A DNA stretch of 54,931 nt from Carideicomes alvinocaridis. GTDB taxonomy: Bacteria > Pseudomonadota > Alphaproteobacteria > Rhodobacterales > Rhodobacteraceae. Of the stretch, positions 34,082-44,026 are shown one piece after another. The notes below the pieces were generated by a model, which saw only the letters and a list, made by a program, of their open reading frames with translations, had not been told where the DNA came from and did not search any database. A program made the translations under genes and the position numbers. The stretch lies in assembly GCA_005473895.2 (NCBI GenBank), contig SRJI02000028.1, forward strand, positions 1-54,931. The letters run 5' to 3'. The stretch's first letter is position 1; each line of letters opens with the position of its first letter.

Positions 34082-34243
34082 AAGCGATCACCCAGTCCGG
34101 GCGCGGTGGGCGCAGGGGCTACGGACGCTTCCGTCGCGGTGATGCAAGCATTGCCGGCGGGGGCGGTCTCTTTCGATCCTTTCTCGTCGGCGCAACCGGC
34201 AAGCCATGGGGCCCGCCCAAGCGGGTCTGCGGAAGGAACGAAC

Positions 34244-36079
34244 ATGAAGGCACCACTCAGCTCTTGCGCCTCGGCGCTGGCACTCATCGCGGTACAGGCC
34301 TCGGCGCAGGAGGTCATCGATCTCGACGCCATCACGGTGACTGCGAACCGCTCCGAGACGGCGCTCGCGCGCAGCGGCTCCACCGTCGAGGTGGTGACCC
34401 GCGAGGAGCTGGACGAGGCGGGCGACGTGCTGGTCGCCGATTACCTCGCCTCCCTGCCGGGCATCACGCTCAGCGCCAATGGCGGCATCGGGGCCCAGTC
34501 CACGCTGCGGATCCGCGGCGCGGGGGGGGCCTATATCTCGGTGCTGGTGGACGGAATCGAGGTCAACGACCCCTCCGGCATCCAGAGCGCCTTCGATTTC
34601 GGCCGGCTCACCACCGCCGATGTGGGCCGGATCGAGGTGCTGAAGGGCTCGCAATCCGCGCTCTACGGCTCCGACGCCATCGCGGGGGTGATCAATATCA
34701 CCACCAACCGCGCAACCGAGCCCGGCCTCACCCAGAGCTACAACGCCGAGTATGGCAGCTACGACACGAAGCGGCTGAGCTACAACCTGTCCTGGCGGGA
34801 CGAGCGCGGCAGCTTCGCCATGACCGCCGCGCGGATCCAGACCGATGGCTTTTCCTCCGCCGACGAGAATGACGGCAATACCGAGGCCGACGGCCATGAC
34901 GGGCGGCGCCTGACCTTCTCGGGCGATTACCGGCTGACCGACACGCTGACCATCGGCGGCGCGGCCTTCGTGGAACGCACCCGCACCGAGTACGACGATG
35001 CGGGCCCGGTCGACGGCACCCCGGACGACGTGGTCGAGGCGGCCTCCCGCGGGGCGCGCGCCTTCCTGCGCCAGGAAACGGAGAGCGGATCGCACGAGAT
35101 CTCGGTGCAGCATTACTGGATCGACCGGAAGAACAGCGGGACCAGCGCCTTCGGTCCCTTCCTCTATCCCTATACCGGCGCGCGCCGCTCGGTGGCCTAT
35201 GCCGGCCAGTCCTTCCTGTCCCCGGATCTCACGCTGTCCTACGGGGCCGATTACACCCGCGAAAGCTACGAGAACGACGGCAACAGCGGCGAGTACGACA
35301 CGACCGGCCTCTACGCCGAGGCGGACTGGGCCGCGATGTCCGACCTGAACCTCGTGCTGTCGCTGCGGCATGACGAGCATTCCGAATTCGGCGGCGCCAC
35401 CACCGGCCGGCTTGCGCTGGCCTGGCGCCCGCGCTCGGACGTCACCCTGCGCTTCTCGGCCGGGACCGGCTTCCGCGCGCCATCGCTCTACGAGCTCTAC
35501 GATTCCTTTTCCGGGAACCCGGCGCTCGACCCCGAGACTTCCGTCTCCTACGAGCTGGGGGTGGAAAAGCGGTTCGGCGAGGACGGGTTCATCCGCGCCA
35601 CCGCCTTCCGCACCAAGGTCACCGACCTGATCCAGTACGTCTATGACCCCAGCACCTTCTCCGGCGGCTATGTCCAGGTCCCGGGCGAAAGCACGCGGGA
35701 CGGGGTGGAGCTTTCCGGCGGCTGGACGCTGGGCGAGGGGATCCGGCTGGTCGCCAGCTACACTTATACCGAGGCCGAGGACGCCTCGGGCGCGCGGCTG
35801 GTCCGGGTGCCGCGCAACGACCTCGAGCTGCGGCTTTCCGCGGACGTGACCGATCGCTTCGCGACCGACCTCTCCGTGCGGCGGGTCACCGATACGGTGG
35901 ATACCGGCGGGGTGCTGCCCGATTACACCCTCGTGGGGCTGAACATGAGCTACGCCGTCAACGACACGACCGAGGCCTATCTGCGGGTGGAGAACCTGTT
36001 CGACGAGCAATACCAGACCGCCACCGGCTACGGCACTTCGGACCGGGCCTTCTATTTCGGCATCCGTGGCTCGTTCTGA
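34244..36079 (+). CDS. btuB: TonB-dependent outer-membrane cobalamin receptor
   Basis: A 611-residue receptor. ATG 34244 follows GGAAGGA. Signal peptide residues 1-20 (ends ASAQ), then a TonB-box-like DAITVTANR, a plug domain (GIGAQSTLRIRGAGGAYISV... VLKGSQSALYGSDAIAGVINI, in sequence near 75-160) and a 22-strand barrel ending in a Phe (GIRGSF). The cobalamin riboswitch upstream and the BtuFCD genes downstream give the substrate as a corrinoid. The stop overlaps btuF by 14 nt. Confidence 0.93.
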   Translation: MKAPLSSCASALALIAVQASAQEVIDLDAITVTANRSETALARSGSTVEVVTREELDEAGDVLVADYLASLPGITLSANGGIGAQSTLRIRGAGGAYISVLVDGIEVNDPSGIQSAFDFGRLTTADVGRIEVLKGSQSALYGSDAIAGVINITTNRATEPGLTQSYNAEYGSYDTKRLSYNLSWRDERGSFAMTAARIQTDGFSSADENDGNTEADGHDGRRLTFSGDYRLTDTLTIGGAAFVERTRTEYDDAGPVDGTPDDVVEAASRGARAFLRQETESGSHEISVQHYWIDRKNSGTSAFGPFLYPYTGARRSVAYAGQSFLSPDLTLSYGADYTRESYENDGNSGEYDTTGLYAEADWAAMSDLNLVLSLRHDEHSEFGGATTGRLALAWRPRSDVTLRFSAGTGFRAPSLYELYDSFSGNPALDPETSVSYELGVEKRFGEDGFIRATAFRTKVTDLIQYVYDPSTFSGGYVQVPGESTRDGVELSGGWTLGEGIRLVASYTYTEAEDASGARLVRVPRNDLELRLSADVTDRFATDLSVRRVTDTVDTGGVLPDYTLVGLNMSYAVNDTTEAYLRVENLFDEQYQTATGYGTSDRAFYFGIRGSF

Positions 36080-36914
36080 TCTCATATCCCGGCTGGCGGC
36101 GCTGATCCTCGGCGCCGCTCTGCTGGCCGGTCCGGCACTTGCCGGCCCGCGGCCCGCGCGCGTGGTGTCGATGAATGTCTGCACCGACCAGCTGGCGATG
36201 ATGCTGGCAGATCCGGGGCAGCTGCTGTCGGTTTCGGCCTTCGCCACCGATCCGCGCATGTCCTCCATGCCGGAGGAGGCGGCGGCCTACCGGGTCAACC
36301 ATGGGCGGGCCGAGGAGATCTACACCATGCGGCCCGACCTGGTGATCGCCGGCGCCTTCTCCAACCGGCAGAGCGTGGACATGCTGCGCCGCCTGGGCGT
36401 CGAGGTCGTGGTGGTGGAGCCGGCCTATGGCCTCGACGACGTCCCCGACCGCATCCGCGAGGTGGGCCGCGCCCTCGGGCAGGGCGACCGGGCCGGGCGC
36501 ATGGCCCGGGCCTTCGAGGAGCGGCTAGCGCGCCTGCGCTCGGGCCGCGATGACGGGCTGCGCGCGGCGCTCTACTATGCCAACGGCTACACCTCGGGCG
36601 GCAAAACGCTGGCGGGCCAGATCCTGCAGGCGGCCGGCTTTCGCAACGTGGCCGAGGAGGTGGGGCTGAGCAATGGCGGCACCATGCCGCTCGAGGTGCT
36701 TGCCATGACCGCCCCCGACGCGATCATCACCGGCCGTCCGCATGCCGGCGCCGCCCGGGCCGAGGCGATCCTCGATCACCCGGTGGTCCGGGCGCTTCGG
36801 GCGGAGAGTGCCGACATGGTGGTGCCCGACACGGACTGGGTTTGCGGCACGCCCCACGCGCTGGACGCGGTGGCCGCCCTGCGCGAGGCCCGCCTGGCCC
36901 TGGCCGCCAGATGA
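36066..36914 (+). CDS. btuF: Periplasmic corrinoid-binding protein of ABC transporter
   Basis: A 282-residue binding protein starting at GTG 36066, inside the end of btuB. Signal peptide residues 1-26 (ALILGAALLAGPALA). The fold landmarks ARVVSMNVCTDQLAMMLA and TMRPDLVIAGAFSNR match the BtuF/FecB class of cluster A-II proteins with two lobes joined by a long helix. It hands substrate from BtuB to BtuCD. The assignment to cobalamin rests on the operon and riboswitch; similar proteins carry haem or siderophores. Confidence 0.85.
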   Translation: MARSDLISRLAALILGAALLAGPALAGPRPARVVSMNVCTDQLAMMLADPGQLLSVSAFATDPRMSSMPEEAAAYRVNHGRAEEIYTMRPDLVIAGAFSNRQSVDMLRRLGVEVVVVEPAYGLDDVPDRIREVGRALGQGDRAGRMARAFEERLARLRSGRDDGLRAALYYANGYTSGGKTLAGQILQAAGFRNVAEEVGLSNGGTMPLEVLAMTAPDAIITGRPHAGAARAEAILDHPVVRALRAESADMVVPDTDWVCGTPHALDAVAALREARLALAAR

Positions 36915-37894
36915 GCCGCCTAACGCTCGCCCTGTCGCTGCTGGTCCTGGCGCTCGCGGTGCTGTCGCTGGTGCTCGGACCCGCCGACATCCCGGCCGCG
37001 GAGGGTCTGCGCGCGCTCCTGGCGGGCGGCGAGGGGCCGGTGCCGCTGGTGATGCGCGAGGTGCGCCTGCCGCGGATGATCCTGGCCATCGTGATCGGCG
37101 GGTCGCTGGGGTTGGCCGGCGCGGCGATGCAGGGCTACCTGCGCAACCCTCTGGCCGAGCCCGGGCTCGTGGGCATTTCCGGAACGGCGGCGCTTGGCGC
37201 GGTGCTGACGCTTCATACCGGGCTGGCCGCGCTCTGGCCGCTGGCCCTGCCGGCCGGGGCGCTGGCCGGGGCCGGGCTGGCCGTGGCGCTGGTCATGACG
37301 CTGGCCGGGCCGCGGGGCGGGTCGCTGACGCTGATCCTCGCCGGGATCGCCATTTCCGCCATGGCGGGGGCGCTGACCTCGCTGGTGCTCAACCTGTCGC
37401 CCAACCCCTACGCGGCCAACGAGATCGTGTTCTGGATGATGGGCTCGCTCGCCGACCGGTCGATGCTGCATGTCTGGCTGGCCCTGCCACTCAGCCTGCT
37501 GGGCTGGGCCATGATCCTGCCTCTGGGCCGCGGGCTGGATGCGCTGACGCTGGGCGAGGATGCGGCGGGCTCCATGGGGGTCAGCCTGACCCGGCTGCGC
37601 TGGCTGCTGGTGCTGGGCACCGCCTGCGTGGTGGGGGCGGGGACCGCCGTGGCCGGGGCCATCGGCTTCGTCGGGCTGGTGGTGCCGCATCTGCTGCGAC
37701 CGCTGGTGGGGGCGCGGCCCTCGGCGCTGCTCGGCGCCTCGGCCCTGGGGGGCGCCGCGATGCTGCTGGCCGCCGATATCGCGGTGCGGCTGGTCCTGCC
37801 CGAGCGCGACCTGAAGCTCGGCGTGGTCACCGCGCTGGTCGGCGCGCCGCTCTTCCTCCACCTCATCTACCGGCTGCGGAAGGAGGGGCTGTGA
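36911..37894 (+). CDS. btuC: Corrinoid ABC transporter permease
   Basis: A 327-residue FecCD-type permease with about ten membrane segments. ATG 36911 overlaps the btuF stop (ATGA); a longer frame upstream lies in btuF. Landmarks: RLPRMILAIVIGGSLGLAGAAMQGYLRNPLAEPGLVGISGTAALGA (in sequence near 52-97) and GAIGFVGLVVPHLLRPLVG near 250, the latter containing the coupling helix. It overlaps btuD by 4 nt. Confidence 0.93.
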   Translation: MSRLTLALSLLVLALAVLSLVLGPADIPAAEGLRALLAGGEGPVPLVMREVRLPRMILAIVIGGSLGLAGAAMQGYLRNPLAEPGLVGISGTAALGAVLTLHTGLAALWPLALPAGALAGAGLAVALVMTLAGPRGGSLTLILAGIAISAMAGALTSLVLNLSPNPYAANEIVFWMMGSLADRSMLHVWLALPLSLLGWAMILPLGRGLDALTLGEDAAGSMGVSLTRLRWLLVLGTACVVGAGTAVAGAIGFVGLVVPHLLRPLVGARPSALLGASALGGAAMLLAADIAVRLVLPERDLKLGVVTALVGAPLFLHLIYRLRKEGL

Positions 37895-38658
37895 CGCTGC
37901 TGTCGCTGCATGACCTGTCGGTGGATCTGCGCGGCCGGCCGATCCTGGCGGACATCACGCTGGAGGTCGGGCGGGGCGAATTCGTCGGGCTGATCGGTCC
38001 CAACGGCGCCGGCAAGACGACGCTGATGCGTGCCGCGCTCGGCCTGCTGCCCTTCACCGGCCACTCGTCGCTCTGCGCGCTGTCGGATGCGGCGCGGGCC
38101 CGCAGCGTCGCCTGGCTGCCTCAGGCGCGCGAGATCGCCTGGCCGGTCAGTGTTGAGAACGTGGTAAAGCTGGGCCGGCTGCCCCATGGCACCGGGACGC
38201 GCCGGATGGACGAGGCGGCGGTGAACATGGCGCTGGACCGGATGGCGCTGAAGCCGCTGCGCCACCGCACCGCGACCCGGCTGTCGGGGGGCGAGCAGGC
38301 GCGGGTGCTGATCGCGCGGGCGCTGGCGCAGGAAACGCCGCTGCTGATGGCGGACGAGCCCATCGCCGGCCTCGACCCGGCGCACCAGATCGCGACGATG
38401 GAGGTCTTTGCGGGCCTCGCGGCAGAAGGGCAGGGGGTGATCGCCTCCCTCCACGACCTGGGGCTCGCGGTGCGTCACTGCACCCGGCTGGTCCTGCTGG
38501 CGGAGCACCGGGTGCTGGCCGATGGCCGGCCGGAGGAGGTGCTGACGCCCGAGCGGCTGGCCCGCGCCTTCAACGTCACCGGCTACCATGCGCAAAGCGA
38601 GGACGGACCGGTCTTCCAGCCGCTGCGCGTGGTGAGGGACAACGACCCGCGGGACTAG
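37891..38658 (+). CDS. btuD: Corrinoid ABC transporter ATP-binding protein
   Basis: A 255-residue ATPase starting at GTG 37891, which overlaps the btuC stop as GTGA and follows AAGGAGGGG. Walker A GPNGAGKTT, signature LSGGEQAR, Walker B LLMADEP and the switch His in SLHDLG are all intact. It energises uptake through BtuC. A weak CCCGC/GCGGG hairpin follows the stop and could end the transcript. Confidence 0.93.
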   Translation: MTLLSLHDLSVDLRGRPILADITLEVGRGEFVGLIGPNGAGKTTLMRAALGLLPFTGHSSLCALSDAARARSVAWLPQAREIAWPVSVENVVKLGRLPHGTGTRRMDEAAVNMALDRMALKPLRHRTATRLSGGEQARVLIARALAQETPLLMADEPIAGLDPAHQIATMEVFAGLAAEGQGVIASLHDLGLAVRHCTRLVLLAEHRVLADGRPEEVLTPERLARAFNVTGYHAQSEDGPVFQPLRVVRDNDPRD

Positions 38659-39057
38659 CCTTGCCCCCCGCGGCCATGCGGGAGGCGCGCCTGCGCCCGG
38701 GTCCGGAGCGACAGAGTGTCGCTGCCCCGGTGCGGGGATCCACCGGCGGACGAAGGAAAGGGCAGGGAGCTGGCACGCTCCGCCTGGAGTGATGGTGGCC
38801 CCCTCCCGGGCCGATCGCCAGAAACCATGGGGCATCGTGGCGTCTCCGGTCGTGCAGAGTTCGCTCGCCTCTCGTCCGGAAGCCGGGATCATGCGCGGGG
38901 GCAACACCTGCGCAATTCACGGATGACAGAGCCGTGAGCGGCCTCCTCGCCACTGGTTCTGGCGCGACTTACGGGGTAGTCATCCCCGAAATGAAAAAAC
39001 GGCCTGTCCGGCGGCGCTGCCAAGGCGCCCGGCAGGCAGGCAACAGAAGGGGGTCGG
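38659..39057. other. Intergenic region before the Mrp antiporter operon
   Basis: A 399-nt gap between two same-strand operons. It has several short inverted repeats, including CCCGC/GCGGG at 38667-38682 and CGGGG/CCCCG at 38972-38988, and must hold the mnhA promoter. I checked it for a second cobalamin riboswitch and for fluoride or manganese riboswitch features and found no match. No gene is supported. Confidence 0.5.
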
Positions 39058-41940
39058 ATGTCGCTTTTCCTGATCGTCGCCCTGCCGTTCCTGGGCGCGC
39101 TTCTGCCCGGCCTGATGATCCAGGCGGGCCGGCGCATCTGCGGAATGGCCACGCTCGCCGTCACGCTGACGGCGCTGGTCGGGCTGCTCAGCCACCTGCC
39201 CGCCGTGGCGCGCGGCGAGGTGGTGCAGGCGCGGCTGCCCTGGCTGCCGGATCTCGGCCTCAACGCGAATTTCTTCCTCGACGGGCTGGGCATGATGTTC
39301 GCCTGCCTGATCCTGGGGATCGGGGCGCTGATCATCATCTATGCCCGCTACTATCTCGAGCGCTCGGACAACATGGGCGAGTTCTTTACCTACCTGCTGC
39401 TCTTCCAGGGCGCGATGGTGGGGATCGTGCTGTGCGACAACATCCTGATGCTGCTCATCTTCTGGGAGCTGACATCGCTCGCCTCCTTCCTGCTGATCGG
39501 CTACTGGAAACACCTGCCCGAGGGCCGGCAGGGCGCCCGCATGGCGCTTGCCGTGACCGGCATGGGCGGGCTGGCGATGATCGGGGGGATGCTGCTGCTG
39601 GGGCAGATCGTGGGCAGCTACGACCTGACCGCGATCCTCGAGAACCGCGAGGCGATCCAGGCCTCGCCCATGTACCTGCCGGCGCTGATCCTGATCCTGC
39701 TGGGCTGCTTCACCAAGTCGGCGCAGTTCCCGTTCCACTTCTGGCTGCCCCATGCAATGGCGGCGCCCACCCCGGTCTCGGCCTACCTGCACTCGGCCAC
39801 CATGGTGAAGGCGGGGATCTTCCTCATGGCCCGCATGTGGCCGGTCCTGTCGGGGACCGAGGCCTGGTTCGCCATCGTCACCACGGCGGGGCTGATCACC
39901 ATGGTGCTGGGCGCGCTGATCGCCATCTTCAAGAACGACCTGAAGGCGCTTCTGGCCTTCTCCACCGTGTCGCATCTGGGGCTGATCACCATGCTGCTGG
40001 GCACCGGCACGCCCTACGGAGCGATGGCCGCGGTGTTCCACATCATCAACCACGCCACCTTCAAGGCGGCGCTCTTCATGTCCGCGGGCATCATCGACCA
40101 CGAGGCGCATACCCGGCACATCCCGGCGCTCGGCGGGCTGCGCAAGCTGATGCCCATCACCTTCGTCTTCGCCACGATCGCGTCGCTGTCGATGGCGGGC
40201 ATCCCGTTCTTCAACGGCTTCCTGTCGAAGGAGATGATGCTGGAAGAGGCGGCGCATACGACGCTGTTCGACACGCCCTGGCTGGCGCCGGTGCTGGCGA
40301 CGATCGGCGCGCTGCTCTCGGCGGCCTATTCCTTCCGCTACATCTCGCATGTGTTCCTGGGGCCGGTGCGCGACGATTATCCGCACAAGCCGCATGATCC
40401 CGGCTTCGGCATGTGGGGGCCGCCGGCCTTCCTGACGGTGCTGGTGGTGGTGATCGGCGTCGCGCCCTTCCTGGCGGAGCCGGCGGTGCGGCTGGTGACC
40501 TCTGCCGTTCTGGGAAATGCAGGCGAGCTGCCGGGCGGCCACCTGGCGATCTGGCACGGCGTCACCCCGGCGCTGAAGATGTCGGGCATCGCGGTGCTGG
40601 GCGGGCTGCTGATCCTGCTGGCCTGGCATCCCCTGTCCCGCGCCTGGGAGGCCACGCCGCGCCCCGAGGCCAAGACCATCTTCGACGGCGTGATCCGGGG
40701 CAGCGCCGGGGCAGCGGGCTGGCTGACCCAGCGGCTGCATGACGGATCGCTCACCCGCTACGCGCTGATCTTCATGGTGGCGGTGGTGGCGCTCGGCGCC
40801 CATGCCTGGTTCACCGGAACGGCGACCGCCCCCAACCGCGAGCTCATTCCGCTGGAGCCGCTGCCGGCGGCGGGCTGGCTGCTGCTGGTGACCGCGGCGG
40901 TCTTCCTGGTCTTCATCCACCGCAACCGCCTGCTGGCGCTGGTGATGATGGGGGTGATCGGGCTCATGGTCTCCATCGCCTTCAACTATCTCAGCGCGCC
41001 GGACCTGGCGCTCACCCAGATCTCGGTCGAGGTGGTGACGATCATCCTGATGCTGCTGGCGCTCAACTTCCTGCCCAACACCACCCCGGTGGAAAGCGGC
41101 TGGCCCCGGCGGATCCGCGACGGCATCGTGGCGCTGGCCGGCGGGATCGCCGCGGCAGGGCTGACCTACACGATCCTGGTGCAGAACCCGGTGATGGAGC
41201 CGATCTCGGGCTATCACCTGGAGAATGCCTACAAGGGCGGTGGCGGCCACAACGTGGTCAACGTGATCCTCGTCGACATCCGGGGCTTCGACACTTTCGG
41301 CGAGATCATCGTGCTGGGGATCGCGGCGCTGATCATCTACGCCCTGACCGAGGCGCTGCTGCGCGGCCCGGTCCGCGCGCGGCTGATCAAGCGGCGGCCC
41401 GACCAGCCGCGCTCGGGCGATGCGCACCCGCTGATGATGGTGGTGGTGACGCGGGTCATGCTGCCGGTGATGCTGATGGTCGGGCTCTACATCTTCCTGC
41501 GCGGCCACAACGAGCCGGGCGGGGGCTTCATCGCGGGACTGGTCGTGGCGATCGCGGTGGTGGTGCAGTACATGGCCTCGGGCTTTGCCTGGGCGGACGA
41601 GCGGATCCGCTATCCCTATCACGGGATCATCGGCTCGGGCGTCTTCGTGGCCGGGCTGACCGGGATCGGCGCCTGGTTCGCCGGCGCGCCCTTCCTGACT
41701 TCGGCCTTCGGCTATTTCCGCATCCCGCCGATGGAGGAGTTCGAGCTGGCGACCGCCATGGCCTTCGACCTGGGCGTCTTCCTGGCCGTGGTGGGGGCGG
41801 TGATGCTGTCGCTGCATTCCTTCTCGCGGATCGCGCGGCTGGCCGACATGCCGGTGAACGAACACGCGATGGACATCGACCCGTCGCGCGAGATGCCGCA
41901 GAGCCACCCGTCCGAGGGCCGTACAGAGGGAGGGACCTGA
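39058..41940 (+). CDS. mnhA: Mrp-type Na+/H+ antiporter subunit A/B fusion
   Basis: A 960-residue membrane protein. Residues 1-~780 are the NuoL-like MrpA part with HSATMVKAGIFLMARM and the VSHLGLITMLLG segment; the C-terminal ~150 residues contain NEPGGGFIAGLVVAIAVVVQYMASG, the MrpB/MnhB domain, so the two subunits are fused, as in many alphaproteobacteria (PhaAB). ATG 39058 has GAAGGGGG upstream. With subunits C-G it exchanges cytosolic Na+ (or K+) for protons, giving alkali and salt tolerance, in keeping with a marine or saline lifestyle. Confidence 0.95.
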   Translation: MSLFLIVALPFLGALLPGLMIQAGRRICGMATLAVTLTALVGLLSHLPAVARGEVVQARLPWLPDLGLNANFFLDGLGMMFACLILGIGALIIIYARYYLERSDNMGEFFTYLLLFQGAMVGIVLCDNILMLLIFWELTSLASFLLIGYWKHLPEGRQGARMALAVTGMGGLAMIGGMLLLGQIVGSYDLTAILENREAIQASPMYLPALILILLGCFTKSAQFPFHFWLPHAMAAPTPVSAYLHSATMVKAGIFLMARMWPVLSGTEAWFAIVTTAGLITMVLGALIAIFKNDLKALLAFSTVSHLGLITMLLGTGTPYGAMAAVFHIINHATFKAALFMSAGIIDHEAHTRHIPALGGLRKLMPITFVFATIASLSMAGIPFFNGFLSKEMMLEEAAHTTLFDTPWLAPVLATIGALLSAAYSFRYISHVFLGPVRDDYPHKPHDPGFGMWGPPAFLTVLVVVIGVAPFLAEPAVRLVTSAVLGNAGELPGGHLAIWHGVTPALKMSGIAVLGGLLILLAWHPLSRAWEATPRPEAKTIFDGVIRGSAGAAGWLTQRLHDGSLTRYALIFMVAVVALGAHAWFTGTATAPNRELIPLEPLPAAGWLLLVTAAVFLVFIHRNRLLALVMMGVIGLMVSIAFNYLSAPDLALTQISVEVVTIILMLLALNFLPNTTPVESGWPRRIRDGIVALAGGIAAAGLTYTILVQNPVMEPISGYHLENAYKGGGGHNVVNVILVDIRGFDTFGEIIVLGIAALIIYALTEALLRGPVRARLIKRRPDQPRSGDAHPLMMVVVTRVMLPVMLMVGLYIFLRGHNEPGGGFIAGLVVAIAVVVQYMASGFAWADERIRYPYHGIIGSGVFVAGLTGIGAWFAGAPFLTSAFGYFRIPPMEEFELATAMAFDLGVFLAVVGAVMLSLHSFSRIARLADMPVNEHAMDIDPSREMPQSHPSEGRTEGGT

Positions 41941-41942
41941 GC

Positions 41943-42356
41943 ATGGAACTACTGATGGCAAGCGGCATCGGCGTGCTGACCTTCGCCGGCATCTACCTGG
42001 TCCTGCGTCTGCGCACCTTCCCGGTGATCATCGGCACCTCGCTGCTGAGCTACGCGGTCAACGTCTTCCTGTTCTCCACCGGCAGGCTGGTGGTGAACCA
42101 GCCGCCGATCCTGCGCGACGGGGTGGAGAGCTACACCGACCCGCTGCCCCAGGCGCTGGTGCTGACGGCGATCGTGATCTCCTTCGGCATGACGGCAGTG
42201 ATCGTGATGATCGCGCTCAACGCCTTTCTCAGCGCAGATGACGACCACGTGGACGACCAGCCCCACGGCGCCTTCGACGTGCAGCGCAAGCAGCGCGGGG
42301 CGACGATGGGCAGCGACCTGCCGGCCGGGGATGCCGAAGACGAGGTGCGGGCATGA
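41943..42356 (+). CDS. mnhC: Mrp-type Na+/H+ antiporter subunit C
   Basis: A 137-residue NuoK-like subunit with three membrane segments and the DPLPQALVLTAIVISFGMTAVIVMIALNAF stretch (in sequence, residues about 60-90) diagnostic for MnhC/MrpC. The acidic hydrophilic C-terminal tail is longer than average. It starts 2 nt after the mnhA stop and overlaps mnhD by 4 nt. Confidence 0.94.
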   Translation: MELLMASGIGVLTFAGIYLVLRLRTFPVIIGTSLLSYAVNVFLFSTGRLVVNQPPILRDGVESYTDPLPQALVLTAIVISFGMTAVIVMIALNAFLSADDDHVDDQPHGAFDVQRKQRGATMGSDLPAGDAEDEVRA

Positions 42357-44026
42357 CACATTGGATCGTCGCACCGATCGTGCTGCCGGCGATGATGGCC
42401 GCGATCATCGTTCTCATCGCCCGTGAACACCTTGCGCTGCAGCGCGTGCTGTCCATGGCCGCGACCGTGGCGCTGGCGCTGATCGCCGCCGGGCTGGCCT
42501 GGCACGCCGCGGACGGCACGATCGCCGTCTACCTGCTGGGCGACTGGCAGGCGCCCTTCGGCATCGTGCTCGTGGCCGACAGGTTGTCCACCACCTTCGT
42601 GCTGCTGACCGCGGTGCTGGCGGTGATCGTGCTGCTTTACGCCATCGGATCCGGCTGGGACGGGCGCGGGCGGCATTTCCACGCGCTCTTCCAGTTCCAG
42701 CTCATGGGGATCGCCGGCGCCTTCCTGACCGGCGACGCCTTCAACCTCTTCGTCTTCTTCGAGGTGCTGCTGATCGCCTCCTACGGGCTGATGTTGCATT
42801 CCGGCGGGACCGAGCGGTACCGGGCCGGGGTGCAATACGTCGTCTACAACCTGCTCGGCTCCACCCTGTTCCTGTTCGCGCTCGGCACGATCTACGCCGA
42901 GACCGGGACGCTCAACATGGCGCACCTGGCGCAGCGCGTGGCCGAAATCGGGTCCGAGGCGACCGGGGGCCTGCGGGTCGCGGCGGTGCTGCTGCTGCTG
43001 GTCTTCGCGGTCAAGGCGGCGATCCTGCCGCTGCATTTCTGGCTGCCCGGCGCCTATGCCCATGCGCCGGCCCCGGTGGCCGCGCTATTTGCGGTGATGA
43101 CCAAGATCGGCGCCTACGGGATCATCCGGGTCTACACGCTGGTCTTCCCGCCGGACCTTGCCGTCACCCAGGGGCTGTTCGACACTTGGCTGCTGCCCGG
43201 CGCGCTGCTGACGCTGGCGCTCGGGATGATCGGGGTGCTGGGGTCGCGGGGCCTGGACCGGCTGGTGGCCTTCGCGGTCATCGGGTCGATGGGGATGCTG
43301 ATGGCCTCGATCTCGGTCTTCACCGAAAAGGGCATCTCGGCCGCGCTCTACTACGCGATCCATTCGACGCTCGCCACCGCGGCGCTTTTCCTGCTGGTGG
43401 ACGTGGTGCGCGACCGCCGCAAGGGGCCCTCCGCCCGGCTGACCGCCGCGCCGCCGATCGAGGGGGGCGCGCTGATCGCGGGCATGTTCTTTGCCGCGGC
43501 CATCGCCATGACCGGCCTGCCGCCGCTCTCGGGCTTTCTGGGCAAGCTGCTGATCCTCGACGCGGCGGCGCAGACCCCGGCGCTGGCCTGGGTCTGGGCG
43601 GTGATCCTGGGCTCCAGCCTGGTGGCGGTGGTGGGCTTTGCCCGCGCCGGCAGCACCGTCTTCTGGAAAAGCCACGAGGTCGCCGCCGACCAGGCCCGCG
43701 TCACCGATCCGGAGGAAGAGCAGGGCGCGCACGAGGCCGCCGACCCGCCCGCGCGCCCGCCGGTCCTGCCGCTGGTGGCCATCGGCGCGCTGCTGGCGCT
43801 GCTGGTGGCGGTGACGGTGCTGGCCGGGCCGATCACCCGCTATCTCGGCGCGACCACGGCGCAGCTTTTCGCGCCGCAGCCCTATATCTCTGCCGTGCTG
43901 GAAAAGGCGGGCAAGGAGATCGCCGACCCGCACGGCGCCGGCCACGCGGAGGGTGAGGCCGCCGAGGCCCCGGTCGAGGACCATACCGGCGGCGTCGCGC
44001 AGGACAACGAGGGAGGGAGCCACTGA
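42353..44026 (+). CDS. mnhD: Mrp-type Na+/H+ antiporter subunit D
   Basis: A 557-residue NuoM/N-like proton-translocating subunit with about 14 membrane segments. The conserved FEVLLIASYGLM (Glu for proton path), FAVKAAILPLHFWLPGAYAHAPAPVAALFAVMTKIG (in sequence near 215-250) and a PPLSGFLGKLLIL block are present. The C-terminal 35 residues are acidic and His-rich. It overlaps mnhC by 4 nt and mnhE by 1 nt. Confidence 0.95.
   Translation: MTHWIVAPIVLPAMMAAIIVLIAREHLALQRVLSMAATVALALIAAGLAWHAADGTIAVYLLGDWQAPFGIVLVADRLSTTFVLLTAVLAVIVLLYAIGSGWDGRGRHFHALFQFQLMGIAGAFLTGDAFNLFVFFEVLLIASYGLMLHSGGTERYRAGVQYVVYNLLGSTLFLFALGTIYAETGTLNMAHLAQRVAEIGSEATGGLRVAAVLLLLVFAVKAAILPLHFWLPGAYAHAPAPVAALFAVMTKIGAYGIIRVYTLVFPPDLAVTQGLFDTWLLPGALLTLALGMIGVLGSRGLDRLVAFAVIGSMGMLMASISVFTEKGISAALYYAIHSTLATAALFLLVDVVRDRRKGPSARLTAAPPIEGGALIAGMFFAAAIAMTGLPPLSGFLGKLLILDAAAQTPALAWVWAVILGSSLVAVVGFARAGSTVFWKSHEVAADQARVTDPEEEQGAHEAADPPARPPVLPLVAIGALLALLVAVTVLAGPITRYLGATTAQLFAPQPYISAVLEKAGKEIADPHGAGHAEGEAAEAPVEDHTGGVAQDNEGGSH

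Noticed and set aside
38659-39057. Second riboswitch before the Mrp operon
   Set aside because: The region has hairpins but none of the conserved blocks of cobalamin, fluoride or manganese riboswitches that I know.
38980-41961. 993-codon minus-strand open frame opposite mnhA
   Set aside because: Low-complexity antisense shadow (His/Gln/Asp/Arg-rich) of the antiporter gene.
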